From an uncultured Eubacteriales bacterium (lineage in GTDB: Bacteria > Bacillota > Clostridia > Oscillospirales > Oscillospiraceae): a DNA stretch of 45,333 nucleotides. The notes under the pieces are model-generated. The model did no database searches, was not told the DNA's origin, and was given only the letters and a program-made list of their open reading frames with translations. The stretch covers positions 1-45,333 of the forward strand of contig UROG01000020.1 of the NCBI GenBank assembly GCA_900549485.1, written 5' to 3'. Positions 1 through 8,234 of the stretch are shown here, in pieces; the stretch's first letter is position 1; every line of letters starts with the position of its first letter. A program made the position numbers and the translations under genes.

Positions 1-54
1 GCCTTGAGATATCAAGGCTCTCGGCAACAGCATTTTGAACGCGTTCAAAATGCT
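1..54. repeat. Two inverted repeats at the left edge
   Basis: Positions 1-18 form a stem (GCCTTGA / TCAAGGC, loop GATA). Positions 29-54 are a perfect 26-bp palindrome centred on AACGCGTT. Both lie just past the stop codon of the minus-strand gene ending at 69. Neither is followed by a T-run on either strand, so a classical terminator is not supported. On the plus strand one frame is open from base 1 to a stop at 79-81, so the tail of a plus-strand gene cannot be excluded. Confidence 0.5.
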
Positions 55-68
55 CGGCGGAAAGCTTG

Positions 69-908
69 TCACACCATATAATTCGTAAGTCTTCCTATTC
101 CTTCTATTTCTATATCCACTCTGTCGCCCTTTTCAAGCCAGCGGCGCTTGTCCTTACGCTGTTCAAGCGCCACACCGCTCGGAGTACCGGTAAAAATGAG
201 ATCGCCCGGCTCAAGGCATACGTATTTTGAAGCATAGGCGACGATCTCCGCGCAGTTGAATATCATGTCCGCGCTTGTCCCGTCCTGCCTCAGCTCACCG
301 TTGACAAAGCTTCTTATCCTGACGCCGGCAAACGGGTCGAGAGCGTCGGCGGTGGCTATGCACGGACCGCACGGACCGAAGCCCGGCATCGTCTTGCCGA
401 TGAGCCACTGGCTTGTGCGCTTCTGCGCTTCGCGGCAGCTGAGATCGTTGCCGCAGGTATAACCGAAAACATAGCTCATGGCGTCGGCGGTATCCACGCC
501 CCAGCAGTTTCTGCCCATCACGATGACAAGCTCCGCTTCGTAGTCGTAGCTTGTCTCCCACTGCGGCAGCTCTATATTTGCGCCAGAGGGTACAAGCGCA
601 TCGCCGAATTTTGAAAACAGTACAGGCACGTCAAACTTGCCCATGCTTACTCTGTCGGCATGAGCCTTATAGTTCAGCCCTACGCAGAGAAGCTTTGCCC
701 CGCTTTCGGTTATGTTGGCAAAGGCCGGGTTTTCCACACTCGGAAGAGAGCTGTCTGCGCAGAGCTTTTCAAGCTCTGCGCGTCCTGCGCCGGAGATGAT
801 GCTTCCGAGTGAAAGACCGCATCCGGCGGCAGGGAGATCGATCACGCCCCTGTCGGTCATAAGCGCGGGATGCATCCCGCCGTCAATAACAATATTGCAT
901 ATTTTCAT
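69..908 (-). CDS. Fumarylacetoacetate hydrolase (FAH) family protein
   Basis: A 279-residue protein of the FAH superfamily, whose members hydrolyse, isomerise or decarboxylate small 2-oxo/enol acids in the cytoplasm using a divalent metal. Visible motifs are GLNYKAHA (about residues 78-85), DYEAELVIVMG (122-132, with the acidic metal ligands E124 and E126), GNDLS (153-157) and TPSGVA near the C-terminus. Length is usual for the short single-domain branch. The start ATG (906-908) follows AGGAGC by seven bases. That Shine-Dalgarno is inside the arm of a long hairpin (916-958). The gene lies 60 bases after spoIIR on the same strand and may be read from the same transcript. The exact substrate cannot be told from sequence. 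Confidence 0.85.
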   Translation of the reverse strand: MKICNIVIDGGMHPALMTDRGVIDLPAAGCGLSLGSIISGAGRAELEKLCADSSLPSVENPAFANITESGAKLLCVGLNYKAHADRVSMGKFDVPVLFSKFGDALVPSGANIELPQWETSYDYEAELVIVMGRNCWGVDTADAMSYVFGYTCGNDLSCREAQKRTSQWLIGKTMPGFGPCGPCIATADALDPFAGVRIRSFVNGELRQDGTSADMIFNCAEIVAYASKYVCLEPGDLIFTGTPSGVALEQRKDKRRWLEKGDRVDIEIEGIGRLTNYMV

Positions 909-915
909 AACAAAA

Positions 916-958
916 GCTCCTGCTGTATGATTTGATGATCAAATCATACAACAGGAGC
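916..958 (-). promoter_or_regulatory. Long hairpin burying the ribosome-binding site of the FAH gene
   Basis: Arms 916-936 and 938-958 pair over 21 positions about a single central base. The only plus-strand mismatch (C923/A951) becomes a G-U pair in minus-strand RNA, so the structure fits RNA made in the spoIIR-to-FAH direction. The downstream arm contains AGGAG, the likely Shine-Dalgarno, pairing with CTCCT in the upstream arm. It could be a translational switch or a spoIIR terminator. The following bases (CTTTTGTT) are only a weak T-run. Confidence 0.65.
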
Positions 959-967
959 CGTTGTTTT

Positions 968-1567
968 TCAAGCATCCGCAAAAAATTCAGTTATTTCGCC
1001 CCAAAGCTCAAGGACGCGGAAGCGAAGAGCGTATCCGTCTTCTTCGGTTATGACGGCATAATCCTCATCGCTCATGACGCTCTGCATTTTTCCGCATGAA
1101 ACGGCGTCGGTACACAGCGGCGGAAACACGACGCACCACCAATTCCGCCCCTTGCCTTCGCCGAGGATCACGCGCAGAGAGTCATATTCCCCGGCAGGAA
1201 GCGCAAAACCGCCGTAGCTTTTCGTGGGGTAAAATTCCCTGCCGAGCGAGACCGTGACCTGCCTGCCCTCGGCGGCATTTGCCGCGGCTTCGGCTATGCC
1301 GCCAAGCTCCTCTGCGATGAGCGCTTCACTTTCGGCGCGGCTGTCTATGTCCTCAAGCTTCGGACGCAGATAGTCAAGCACGCTGTCGCGCACTCTGAGC
1401 TTCAGCTGCTGTTCGTACTCGTCGTCGGACACCGCCACAACATGGAGCCTTACAAGAGCGCCGCTTATTGAACCGTGCCGCGCCCCAGCCCATGTGCCGA
1501 TGCACAGCGCGGCGGAAAGCGCCGCCAGAAGCGATATTTCAAAAATTTTTGTGCCTTTTTTAAACAT
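968..1567 (-). CDS. spoIIR: Stage II sporulation protein R
   Basis: SpoIIR is the secreted forespore signal that triggers processing of pro-sigma E by SpoIIGA in the mother cell. The chosen ATG (1565-1567) gives 199 residues. It is preceded by AAAGGA at proper spacing; a longer frame reaches 1642 without a convincing start. An N-terminal hydrophobic segment (about residues 8-28) acts as signal or anchor. Family signatures follow: a LVRLHVVAVSD-type block, LKLRVRDSVLDYL, FYPTKSYGGFALPAGEY, then a GEGKGRNWWCVVFPPLC block. This is strong evidence that the organism makes spores. It lies between ispE and the FAH gene, and its ribosome-binding site lies in a hairpin (1574-1612). Confidence 0.93.
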   Translation of the reverse strand: MFKKGTKIFEISLLAALSAALCIGTWAGARHGSISGALVRLHVVAVSDDEYEQQLKLRVRDSVLDYLRPKLEDIDSRAESEALIAEELGGIAEAAANAAEGRQVTVSLGREFYPTKSYGGFALPAGEYDSLRVILGEGKGRNWWCVVFPPLCTDAVSCGKMQSVMSDEDYAVITEEDGYALRFRVLELWGEITEFFADA

Positions 1568-1573
1568 AACAAA

Positions 1574-1612
1574 CCGTCCTTTAATATGTATTTTCAAACA
1601 TATTATGGACGG
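1574..1612 (-). promoter_or_regulatory. Hairpin covering the spoIIR ribosome-binding site
   Basis: CCGTCC (1574-1579) pairs with GGACGG (1607-1612), and AATATGT (1583-1589) pairs with ACATATT (1598-1604), leaving a small internal loop and an eight-base apical loop. In minus-strand RNA the AAAGGACGG that serves spoIIR is the 3' arm. It resembles the arrangement at the next gene (916-958). Confidence 0.5.
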
Positions 1613-1636
1613 CTTGCAGGAAAAATAATCAGAGAG

Positions 1637-1669
1637 TGTCAAAAAAGTCCTGTAAGGGCTTTTTTGACA
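1637..1669. repeat. Intergenic stem-loop sharing 16 bp with 28962-28977
   Basis: About 15-bp arms flank a GTA loop between ispE and spoIIR. The arm-plus-flank AGCTTGTCAAAAAAGC (complement of 1658-1673) is found exactly at 28962-28977, again in a stem-loop next to a stop codon, and in part at 63-71. It may be a terminator for the GH13-ispE unit or a dispersed repeat. Confidence 0.5.
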
Positions 1670-1681
1670 AGCTGAAAATAA

Positions 1682-2542
1682 TCATACACATTCCGCAATG
1701 CAGCAGAAGATGCGCTCTTTTTTGAGCGCGGCGCAGGCGTCCTCCGCTTTGAGACTGTTGTCGAACACGCCGAAAACGGCTGAGCCTGTACCGGTCATCA
1801 CGGCGCCGAGCGCACCGCGGTCAAGAAGCACGCTCTTTATCTCCGAAACGCGCCTGAAACGCCTGTCGTTCACTTCCTCAAAGACATTGTACATGCGTCT
1901 TGATATCTTGCTCAGCTCACCGGTGCCGAGCGCCTCCATTATACCGGCGGTATCCGGGTGGCGGCGGTTCGGAACGCCGTCCAGCTTTTTGAAAAGCTCC
2001 GGCGTCGATATGGAAAACGAGGGCTTGCATACGACAAATTTACATTTCGGGAACGGAGGCAGAGGAGTGATGATCTCGCCGCGCCCCTGAACGAAGGCCG
2101 TGCCGCCTACCACGCAGAACGGAACGTCGGAGCCGACCTCCGCGCCGATCTGCGCAAGCTCCTCCGTGGAATACGGAAAGCCGAAAGCGCGGTTGAGCGC
2201 CCTGAGCACCGCCGCCGCGTCAGCAGAGCCGCCTCCCATGCCGGAGCCTACGGGGATGTGTTTTTTTATGGATATCACAGCGCCGCTTTTCGTGTCGGCG
2301 CGCTTTGCGAAGAAGGTCTTTGCCGCCTTCACCGCAAGATTGCGTTCATCTTCCGGCACAAAGCGGAAGTTTGAACGGGCGCAGATCCTGCCGCTTTCGT
2401 TAAGCTCGATATGTATGTCGTCGCACAGGGAAATACTCTGCATCACCATGACCATGTTGTGGTAGCCGTCTTCCCGCTTGCCCGCGACGTCAAGAGAAAT
2501 GTTCAGCTTTGCATACGCTTTTTCGTCAATTGTACTTATCAT
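1682..2542 (-). CDS. ispE: 4-(cytidine-5'-diphospho)-2-C-methyl-D-erythritol kinase
   Basis: A GHMP-family kinase of the MEP isoprenoid pathway that phosphorylates the 2-hydroxyl of CDP-methylerythritol with ATP. The 286 residues match the usual length. Visible are the N-terminal AYAKLNISLDV, the early DGYH, the ATP-binding PVGSGMGGGSADAAAVLRA loop (about residues 97-115) and the C-terminal MTGTGSAVFGVF glycine motif. The ATG (2540-2542) overlaps the stop of the upstream GH13 gene in an ATGA junction. No good Shine-Dalgarno is present, so translation is probably coupled. Confidence 0.95.
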   Translation of the reverse strand: MISTIDEKAYAKLNISLDVAGKREDGYHNMVMVMQSISLCDDIHIELNESGRICARSNFRFVPEDERNLAVKAAKTFFAKRADTKSGAVISIKKHIPVGSGMGGGSADAAAVLRALNRAFGFPYSTEELAQIGAEVGSDVPFCVVGGTAFVQGRGEIITPLPPFPKCKFVVCKPSFSISTPELFKKLDGVPNRRHPDTAGIMEALGTGELSKISRRMYNVFEEVNDRRFRRVSEIKSVLLDRGALGAVMTGTGSAVFGVFDNSLKAEDACAALKKERIFCCIAECV

Positions 2543-4218
2543 TTGAAGTGATATACTCTCATTTCGTAAGGTCTTGTTGTAAAGCCGTTGGAGATAACAA
2601 AATTATGCTCATAATTGCTGAGAACGGGTTCGGCGTTTTCAATATCATAAGCGCTTCCTGCCTCAAAGCGAACCTGCTCGTTCGTGAAGGAGCAGATAAC
2701 AAGGAGCCTTTCGCCCTCATATGCGCGCTCATATACATAAAGCTTTCTGCTCTCGGGCATAAGCTCACAGTAGGTGCCGTAAAGCGCAACGGGGTTCTCT
2801 TTCCTGAATTTAAGAACGGCGCGGTAAAAATTGAGAAGCGAGTCGGGGGATTTTTCCTCGTCCGCAACGTTTATTTCGTGATAATTCGGGTTTACGCTGA
2901 ACCACGGCGTTCCGGAGGTGAAGCCGGCGTTTCTGCTGCGGTCCCACTGCATAGGCGTGCGGGAATTGTCGCGGCTTGCGCGGTGTACGAGCTTTAGAAC
3001 CCTCTCCTTGGACATAAGCTTTGACGCTATCCTCGCCGCGTTGAATGTAAGCACATCCTTGTACATATCAAGGCGCGGCAGCGCTATATTGAGCATGCCT
3101 ATTTCCTGCCCCTGATATACAAAGGGCGTGCCGCGCTGGAGAATATACATTGCCGCAAGCATTTTGCCGCTTTCATTGCGGTATATCTCGCTCCCGTAAC
3201 GGCTTATGATGCGCGGGTGGTCGTGGTTTTCAATGTACAGAGCCGCCCAGCCCCTGCCCTCAAGCTTCGTCTGCCATTGGGAAAAAGCTCTTTTCATTTT
3301 CCGGAGACTGAAGGGACGGGGGAGAAAATCGTTCAGGATGCAGTCAGCTTCCATATGCTCAAAAGCGATCATCTCGTCAAGCACCTGATCAGGCCCCTCC
3401 GTCACGTATTTGAGCGCGGTATCGACCGTCGTCGTCGGGCTTTCGCCGACGACAAAGCAGTCGTAATAGTCAAGTACGTCGCGCTTGAACTCCATAAGAT
3501 ACTTATGGGCGTTGGGCTTGTTTGAATAGTGCTTCATCCCGTTTGCCACGGGGAGCTTCGGAAAGCTGTTGGGAAGTCCCGGCGTCTTGGCAATATATGT
3601 TATGACGTCCTCGCGGAACCCGTCAACCCCCATGTCCAGCCAGAAGCGCATGATCTTCTTTACCTCTTCCCGCACCTTGGGGTTGTCCATGTTGAGATCA
3701 GGCTGCTTTACGGCGAACAGATGCAGGTAATATTCGTCCAGCTTCTCGTCATATTCCCATGCCTCGCCCTCAAGCTGACTTGTCCAGTTGTTGGGCGGCA
3801 GGCGCTTTTTGCCCGCATATCTTGCCGGACGCCAATAATAATAGTCATGATAGGGATTATCGACGCTCTTCCTGCTCTCCCTGAACCAGAAATGCTCATC
3901 CGAGGTGTGGTTGACGACCAGATCCATGAATACCCGCAGACCGCGCCCGTGCGCCTCGTCGAGAAGGCGGCGGAAAATGTCAAGATCGCCGAATTCCGGG
4001 TTGATATTCATATAATCGGAGATATCATAGCCGTAATCGGCATTCGGGGACGGGAAAATGGGCGAGAACCAGATAGCGTCCACATTGAGACTTTTTATAT
4101 AGTCAAGCTTCTCTATAACGCCGAGGAGATCACCGATACCGTCTCCGTTGCCGTCGCAGAAGCTGCGCGTCCATATCTGATAGATGGACATTTCCTTGTA
4201 CCAATCTTTGCCTGTCAC
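2539..4218 (-). CDS. GH13 alpha-glucosidase (oligo-1,6-glucosidase type)
   Basis: A cytoplasmic GH13 exo-alpha-glucosidase acting on maltodextrin or isomalto-oligosaccharide ends; a trehalose-6-phosphate hydrolase role is possible. From the GTG at 4216-4218 (559 residues) the order is: the Ca-binding DGNGDGIGD loop, DLVVNHTSDEH, the nucleophile in GVDGFREDV (D204), the acid/base in VVGES (E259) and the third acid in ENHDHPR (D333). All catalytic residues are present, though NHDHPR replaces the common NHDQPR. The GTG is chosen because AAAGGGGG sits nine bases upstream; the frame extends to another GTG at 4284. First gene of the minus-strand unit with ispE, behind the promoter at 4321-4349. Confidence 0.88.
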   Translation of the reverse strand: MTGKDWYKEMSIYQIWTRSFCDGNGDGIGDLLGVIEKLDYIKSLNVDAIWFSPIFPSPNADYGYDISDYMNINPEFGDLDIFRRLLDEAHGRGLRVFMDLVVNHTSDEHFWFRESRKSVDNPYHDYYYWRPARYAGKKRLPPNNWTSQLEGEAWEYDEKLDEYYLHLFAVKQPDLNMDNPKVREEVKKIMRFWLDMGVDGFREDVITYIAKTPGLPNSFPKLPVANGMKHYSNKPNAHKYLMEFKRDVLDYYDCFVVGESPTTTVDTALKYVTEGPDQVLDEMIAFEHMEADCILNDFLPRPFSLRKMKRAFSQWQTKLEGRGWAALYIENHDHPRIISRYGSEIYRNESGKMLAAMYILQRGTPFVYQGQEIGMLNIALPRLDMYKDVLTFNAARIASKLMSKERVLKLVHRASRDNSRTPMQWDRSRNAGFTSGTPWFSVNPNYHEINVADEEKSPDSLLNFYRAVLKFRKENPVALYGTYCELMPESRKLYVYERAYEGERLLVICSFTNEQVRFEAGSAYDIENAEPVLSNYEHNFVISNGFTTRPYEMRVYHFK

Positions 4219-4320
4219 CGGACGATTCCCCCTTTGCATGGCATGCTTTTCCGTGAGAAAACGATTGTGAACTGCGGCTTTCACGGACTTTTATAACCAC
4301 ATATCGACATATTATAACTG

Positions 4321-4349
4321 ATTGTAGCACAAATAAACCCGTATCTCAA
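4321..4349 (-). promoter_or_regulatory. Sigma-A type promoter for the GH13-ispE unit
   Basis: Minus-strand TTGAGA (complement of 4344-4349), a 17-base spacer and TACAAT (complement of 4321-4326), about 100 bases before the chosen start. Confidence 0.55.
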
Positions 4350-4650
4350 CCGCAAACTGCAAAAAACATAAAGCGCGGGAAGAATAAAAATATCCGGAAG
4401 GGTAGACGGATATATCCCGTTGGGAGAGAACTTTAAGGAATATAAATAAAAATTTCACTAACAAGTTTTTTCACGAGAAATTTCTGCATACAGACAATAA
4501 ATTTTCCGTTAACTTTTTTGCCGAAATTTTGCAAAAAACGGATTAAACACAATAAGAACGAAATTATTATGAGAAAAATGATTTTTATGAAATTTGCCTA
4601 AAAAGTAACGCCGGCGGAGAGACTTGCCCAAAATATACCGATATTTCCGC
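4350..4650. other. AT-rich divergent intergenic region
   Basis: This is the centre of a roughly 430-base gap between the divergent GH13 and hypF genes. It is rich in A and T runs and holds no open frame above about ten codons. The one structure seen is a stem-loop at about 4507-4541 (TTTTTTGC / GCAAAAAA, with flanking CCG / CGG). I recognise no known riboswitch. Confidence 0.5.
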
Positions 4651-4679
4651 TTGCAATTTGAACGGCGCGGAAGTATACT
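4651..4679 (+). promoter_or_regulatory. Sigma-A type promoter for the hyp/hydrogenase locus
   Basis: TTGCAA (4651-4656), a 17-base spacer and TATACT (4674-4679), 36 bases before the chosen hypF start. No other obvious promoter is seen in the roughly 13 kb that follow, so most of the hydrogenase locus may be read from here. Confidence 0.6.
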
Positions 4680-4715
4680 GTAATATGTTAAAAAATATCA
4701 TTGGAGTATTGTGCT

Positions 4716-6944
4716 TTGGAGCGGTTATGGCTGAAAATTCGCGGTATAGTTCAGGGTGTGGGCTTCCGTCCGTTCATCCATAAGCAGGTAAAAAACTGCG
4801 GCTTGAGCGGGTATATAGAAAACACCTCCTCCGGCGTGGAGATGGAGCTTGAGGGAGAGCATGAGGAGCTTCAGCGCTTCCTTGACGAGCTTCCGCATAA
4901 AGCCCCGAAGCTTGCCGTCATTGAAAGCGTCGAATCGAAGTTCTCGGGAGAGCTTAAAAATTTCAAAGGCTTTGAAATACGCAAAAGCAAGTGCGAAAAT
5001 GAGCGGAATACCCTTATCTCGCCGGATATATGCATCTGTGACGATTGTCTCAGAGAAATGAGAGACAAAAACGACAGGCGGTATAAGTACCCGTTTATAA
5101 ACTGCACCAACTGCGGCCCGCGCTTCACCATAATCAAGGACGTGCCGTATGACAGGGCAAAGACCTCGATGAGCGATTTTCCGATGTGTCCCGACTGTGC
5201 AAGGGAATACGGGGACATAGAGAACCGCCGCTATCATGCACAGCCTGACTGCTGTGCCGACTGCGGTCCGGGTGTGTTTTTCTGCGACGCCGACGGGAAC
5301 AGGGTTGAGGGCGACGCGATAGAGATCGCCCGCAGTATGCTCAAGGCGGGGAATATCGTGTGCATAAAGGGACTCGGCGGGATGCATCTTGCCTGCCGCG
5401 CCGACGGCGGGAGCGCAAAGGAGCTTCGCCGCCGCAAGCAGAGGGATGAAAAGCCCTTTGCCGTGATGTGCCGCGATACGGAAGCTGCGGAAAAGCTTTG
5501 CCGTGTCTCCGATGACGAACGGAAAATTCTCGAAAGCTTCAGAAGACCGATAGTGCTGCTTCACAAGCGCACAGGCTCAGAACTGCCTGAGGTAAGTGAA
5601 AACGGATATATCGGCGTTATGCTGCCGTACACGCCGCTGCATTATCTGCTGTTCGGCGATGATATAGAAACTCTCATAATGACCAGCGCCAATCTTTCCG
5701 ACACGCCCATTATGTACAAGAATGCCGAGGCGATAGAGAAGCTTCACGGCATTGCGGACGGTTTTCTGCTGCATGACCGCGATATCCAGACCCGCTGCGA
5801 TGATTCGCTGTGCTGGGTGCTGGACGGCAAGGAATATCCGGCGCGCAGATCGAGGGGCTATGTCCCTTTTCCGATAAGGCTTGACGGCGCGGCGGAGGAG
5901 ATACTGGCGTGCGGGGCGGAGCAGAAAGCAAGCTTTGCCCTCAGCAAAGGAAATTATGTCTTTCCGAGCCAGCATATAGGCGACTTGAAGAACATGGAGA
6001 CGTTCGAGAACTATTTGCAGCAGATACTCCATTTTCAGCGCCTTTTTGATATAAAGCCAAAGTGTATCGTCTGCGATATGCACCCGGACTATATGTCCGC
6101 TGGCTATGCCGCCGAACGGGCGGAAAGGGAGAATATCCCGCTTGTACGGGTTCAGCATCACCATGCGCATATGGCGTCCTGCATGGCGGACAATTCCCTC
6201 GCCGGGGAGGTCATAGGTCTCGTCTGGGACGGCACCGGCTACGGTACGGACGGGACGATATGGGGCGCGGAATGTCTTGCCGGCGGATACGGCGGCTTTG
6301 AGTGGCTTGGCAGTATCCGACCTATCCCGCTTATCGGCGGCGATAAGGCGGCGAAGGAGAGCTTTCGCGTTGCGTTCGCGCTTATGAGCGGAAGCGGGTG
6401 CGATACGGACGGCATCGAAAATGCCGCTTTGCTGGACGCTATGCTGAAAAGCGGGCTGAACTGTCCGTTAAGCTCCGGTATGGGGCGGCTTTTTGACGGC
6501 GCCGCGGCGATACTCGGCATAAAAGACCGCTGCTCCTACGAAGGACAGGGGGCGGTGCTGCTTGAGGCCGCAGCGGATACGGACTGCGAGGGGCGTTATG
6601 AATACGCGCTTTCCGGCGAGCCGCTGTGCTTTGACTGGCGCGAAATGATACGCGCCATAGCATCGGACAGCAGAGACGTCGGGGAAAAAGCCGCGATGTT
6701 CATGAACACGCTTGTTGATATGGCGGCGGCTCAGTGTGTGTATGCCCGCGAAAAAACGGGGCTTGAGCGCGTTGTCCTCTCGGGCGGAAGCTTTCAGAAT
6801 ATGTATATAATGAAGCGCCTGCCGAAGCTTCTCGAAGAAAAGGGCTTTGCGGTGTATCACCATTCAAGAGTCTCTGTCAATGACGAGGGGCTTTCTCTCG
6901 GACAGATAATGATCGCGGAGCACAAAATAAAGCGGCTGCTTTAA
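4716..6944 (+). CDS. hypF: Carbamoyltransferase HypF, [NiFe]-hydrogenase maturation
   Basis: HypF makes the thiocarbamate on the C-terminal cysteine of HypE from carbamoyl phosphate and ATP, the source of the cyanide ligands of the NiFe site. Domains in order: acylphosphatase (GIVQGVGFRPF near the N-terminus), two zinc-finger CxxC pairs (CDDCLREM, NCTNCGPRF, CPDCAREYG, CADCGPG), a YrdC-like domain (KGLGGMHLACRA, KQRDEKPFAVMCR) and a Kae1-like domain (VQHHHAHMASCM, WDGTGYGTDG, VVLSGGSFQN). I choose the TTG at 4716, nine bases after GGAG; an in-frame TTG at 4701 would contain that Shine-Dalgarno. The result is 742 residues, normal for HypF. First gene of the locus. Confidence 0.96.
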   Translation: MERLWLKIRGIVQGVGFRPFIHKQVKNCGLSGYIENTSSGVEMELEGEHEELQRFLDELPHKAPKLAVIESVESKFSGELKNFKGFEIRKSKCENERNTLISPDICICDDCLREMRDKNDRRYKYPFINCTNCGPRFTIIKDVPYDRAKTSMSDFPMCPDCAREYGDIENRRYHAQPDCCADCGPGVFFCDADGNRVEGDAIEIARSMLKAGNIVCIKGLGGMHLACRADGGSAKELRRRKQRDEKPFAVMCRDTEAAEKLCRVSDDERKILESFRRPIVLLHKRTGSELPEVSENGYIGVMLPYTPLHYLLFGDDIETLIMTSANLSDTPIMYKNAEAIEKLHGIADGFLLHDRDIQTRCDDSLCWVLDGKEYPARRSRGYVPFPIRLDGAAEEILACGAEQKASFALSKGNYVFPSQHIGDLKNMETFENYLQQILHFQRLFDIKPKCIVCDMHPDYMSAGYAAERAERENIPLVRVQHHHAHMASCMADNSLAGEVIGLVWDGTGYGTDGTIWGAECLAGGYGGFEWLGSIRPIPLIGGDKAAKESFRVAFALMSGSGCDTDGIENAALLDAMLKSGLNCPLSSGMGRLFDGAAAILGIKDRCSYEGQGAVLLEAAADTDCEGRYEYALSGEPLCFDWREMIRAIASDSRDVGEKAAMFMNTLVDMAAAQCVYAREKTGLERVVLSGGSFQNMYIMKRLPKLLEEKGFAVYHHSRVSVNDEGLSLGQIMIAEHKIKRLL

Positions 6945-6955
6945 CGGAGAAAAAA

Positions 6956-7183
6956 ATGTGTCTTGCTATTCCTTTAAAAATAACAGAAATAAACGGCAAT
7001 GAGGCCGTCGGCGAGGCGATGGGCATGACGCGCAGAATGCGCGTTGATTTCATCGAAAACCCGCAGATAGGCGAGTATGTGATAGTTCACGCCGGCTTTG
7101 CGATCGAGAGACTTTCCGATAGGCAGGCGGCGGAGGATCTTGAGTCGTGGGAGGAGATCAAGGATGCCGTCACGCACCTCTGA
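6956..7183 (+). CDS. hypC: Hydrogenase maturation chaperone HypC
   Basis: A 75-residue chaperone that holds the Fe(CN)2CO precursor with HypD and delivers it to the large subunit. It begins MCLAIPLK, with the essential Cys2 exposed after Met removal, and has the central MRVDFIENPQIGEYVIVHAGFAI core of the family. It starts 12 bases after hypF; ACGGAGA provides the ribosome-binding site. The end overlaps the start of hypD. Confidence 0.96.
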   Translation: MCLAIPLKITEINGNEAVGEAMGMTRRMRVDFIENPQIGEYVIVHAGFAIERLSDRQAAEDLESWEEIKDAVTHL

Positions 7184-8234
7184 TAAGCTTCTTGCGGAAA
7201 TAGCCGCGCTCGACGTGGGCAATGTAAAGCTCATGGAGGTCTGCGGAACGCATACCATGGTCATTGCCAAGTCGGGACTTAAAACCGTGTTGCCGGGGAA
7301 CATAAAGCTGCTTTCCGGCCCGGGATGTCCTGTCTGCGTTACGCCGCCTGAGGTCATCGACGCCGTGCTTGACCTTGCGATGCGCCCCGGTGTTATCGTC
7401 ACGACCTACGGCGATATGGTGCGCGTTCCCGGCAGTGTGAGAGGGGACAGCCTTGCAAAGCGGCGCGCAATGGGCGCGAAAGTCGAGATCGTGTATTCTC
7501 CGATGGACGCCATTGAGACGGCAAAGCGCAATCCGGATAAGGAGATCGTTTTTCTGAGCGTCGGCTTTGAGACGACTGCACCCGGCACTGCCGCCGCGGT
7601 GCTTGCCGCAAAAGCGGATGGAGTAAAAAACTTTTCCGTCTGGTCGATGCTCAAAACCGTTGAGCCGGCGCTCCGTGCGCTGATCGCCGAAGAGGATTTT
7701 GACATTCAGGGCTTCATCTGTCCCGGGCATGTCGCGGCGATACTCGGTGAAAAGGGCTTTGCCTTTCTTGCCGACGAATATAAAATACCGGCTGTGATAG
7801 CGCCGTTTGAGCCGGAGGGGATACTTATGTCGGTCTACCGGCTTGTAAAGCAGATAGCGGACGGTACGCCCCGGCTTGAAAACGAGTATAAGAGCGTTGT
7901 CCGTCCGGAGGGAAATCTGCTTGCGGAAAAAATGCTTGACGAAGCGTTTGAGCTGCGCACGGATATATGGCGCGGTCTGGGCAAAATAGAAAAAAGCGGG
8001 TTTGCGCTCAGGGAAAGTCTTTCGGAATTTGATGCGGAGAAAAAGTTTGGCGTGCGCATATCCGCAGAGACGAAGCCGACTGCATGCCGCTGCGGCAAGG
8101 TGATAACCGGACGTATCGCGCCGACGCTGTGCCCGATGTTCGGCACCCTCTGTACGCCGGAGGACCCGCTCGGTCCGTGCATGGTCTCCTCTGAGGGCGC
8201 ATGCGCCGCGGCTTATAAATATCAGGTGATATGA
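7164..8234 (+). CDS. hypD: Hydrogenase maturation protein HypD
   Basis: HypD is a [4Fe-4S] scaffold on which the Fe(CN)2CO unit is built with HypC and HypE. The ATG at 7164 (GAGGAG seven bases upstream) gives 356 residues and overlaps hypC by 20 bases. Family motifs are visible: EVCGTHTMVIAKSGL, GPGCPVCVTP, FICPGHVAAILG, and a C-terminal cysteine-rich block (CRCGKVITGRIAPTLCPMFG, then CTPEDPLGPCMVSSEGAC). The stop overlaps the hypE start in an ATGA junction. Confidence 0.96.
   Translation: MPSRTSDKLLAEIAALDVGNVKLMEVCGTHTMVIAKSGLKTVLPGNIKLLSGPGCPVCVTPPEVIDAVLDLAMRPGVIVTTYGDMVRVPGSVRGDSLAKRRAMGAKVEIVYSPMDAIETAKRNPDKEIVFLSVGFETTAPGTAAAVLAAKADGVKNFSVWSMLKTVEPALRALIAEEDFDIQGFICPGHVAAILGEKGFAFLADEYKIPAVIAPFEPEGILMSVYRLVKQIADGTPRLENEYKSVVRPEGNLLAEKMLDEAFELRTDIWRGLGKIEKSGFALRESLSEFDAEKKFGVRISAETKPTACRCGKVITGRIAPTLCPMFGTLCTPEDPLGPCMVSSEGACAAAYKYQVI

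Noticed and set aside
1..81. C-terminus of a plus-strand gene
   Set aside because: A frame is open from base 1 to 81, but it is only 26 codons, overlaps the FAH gene end and consists mostly of two inverted repeats.
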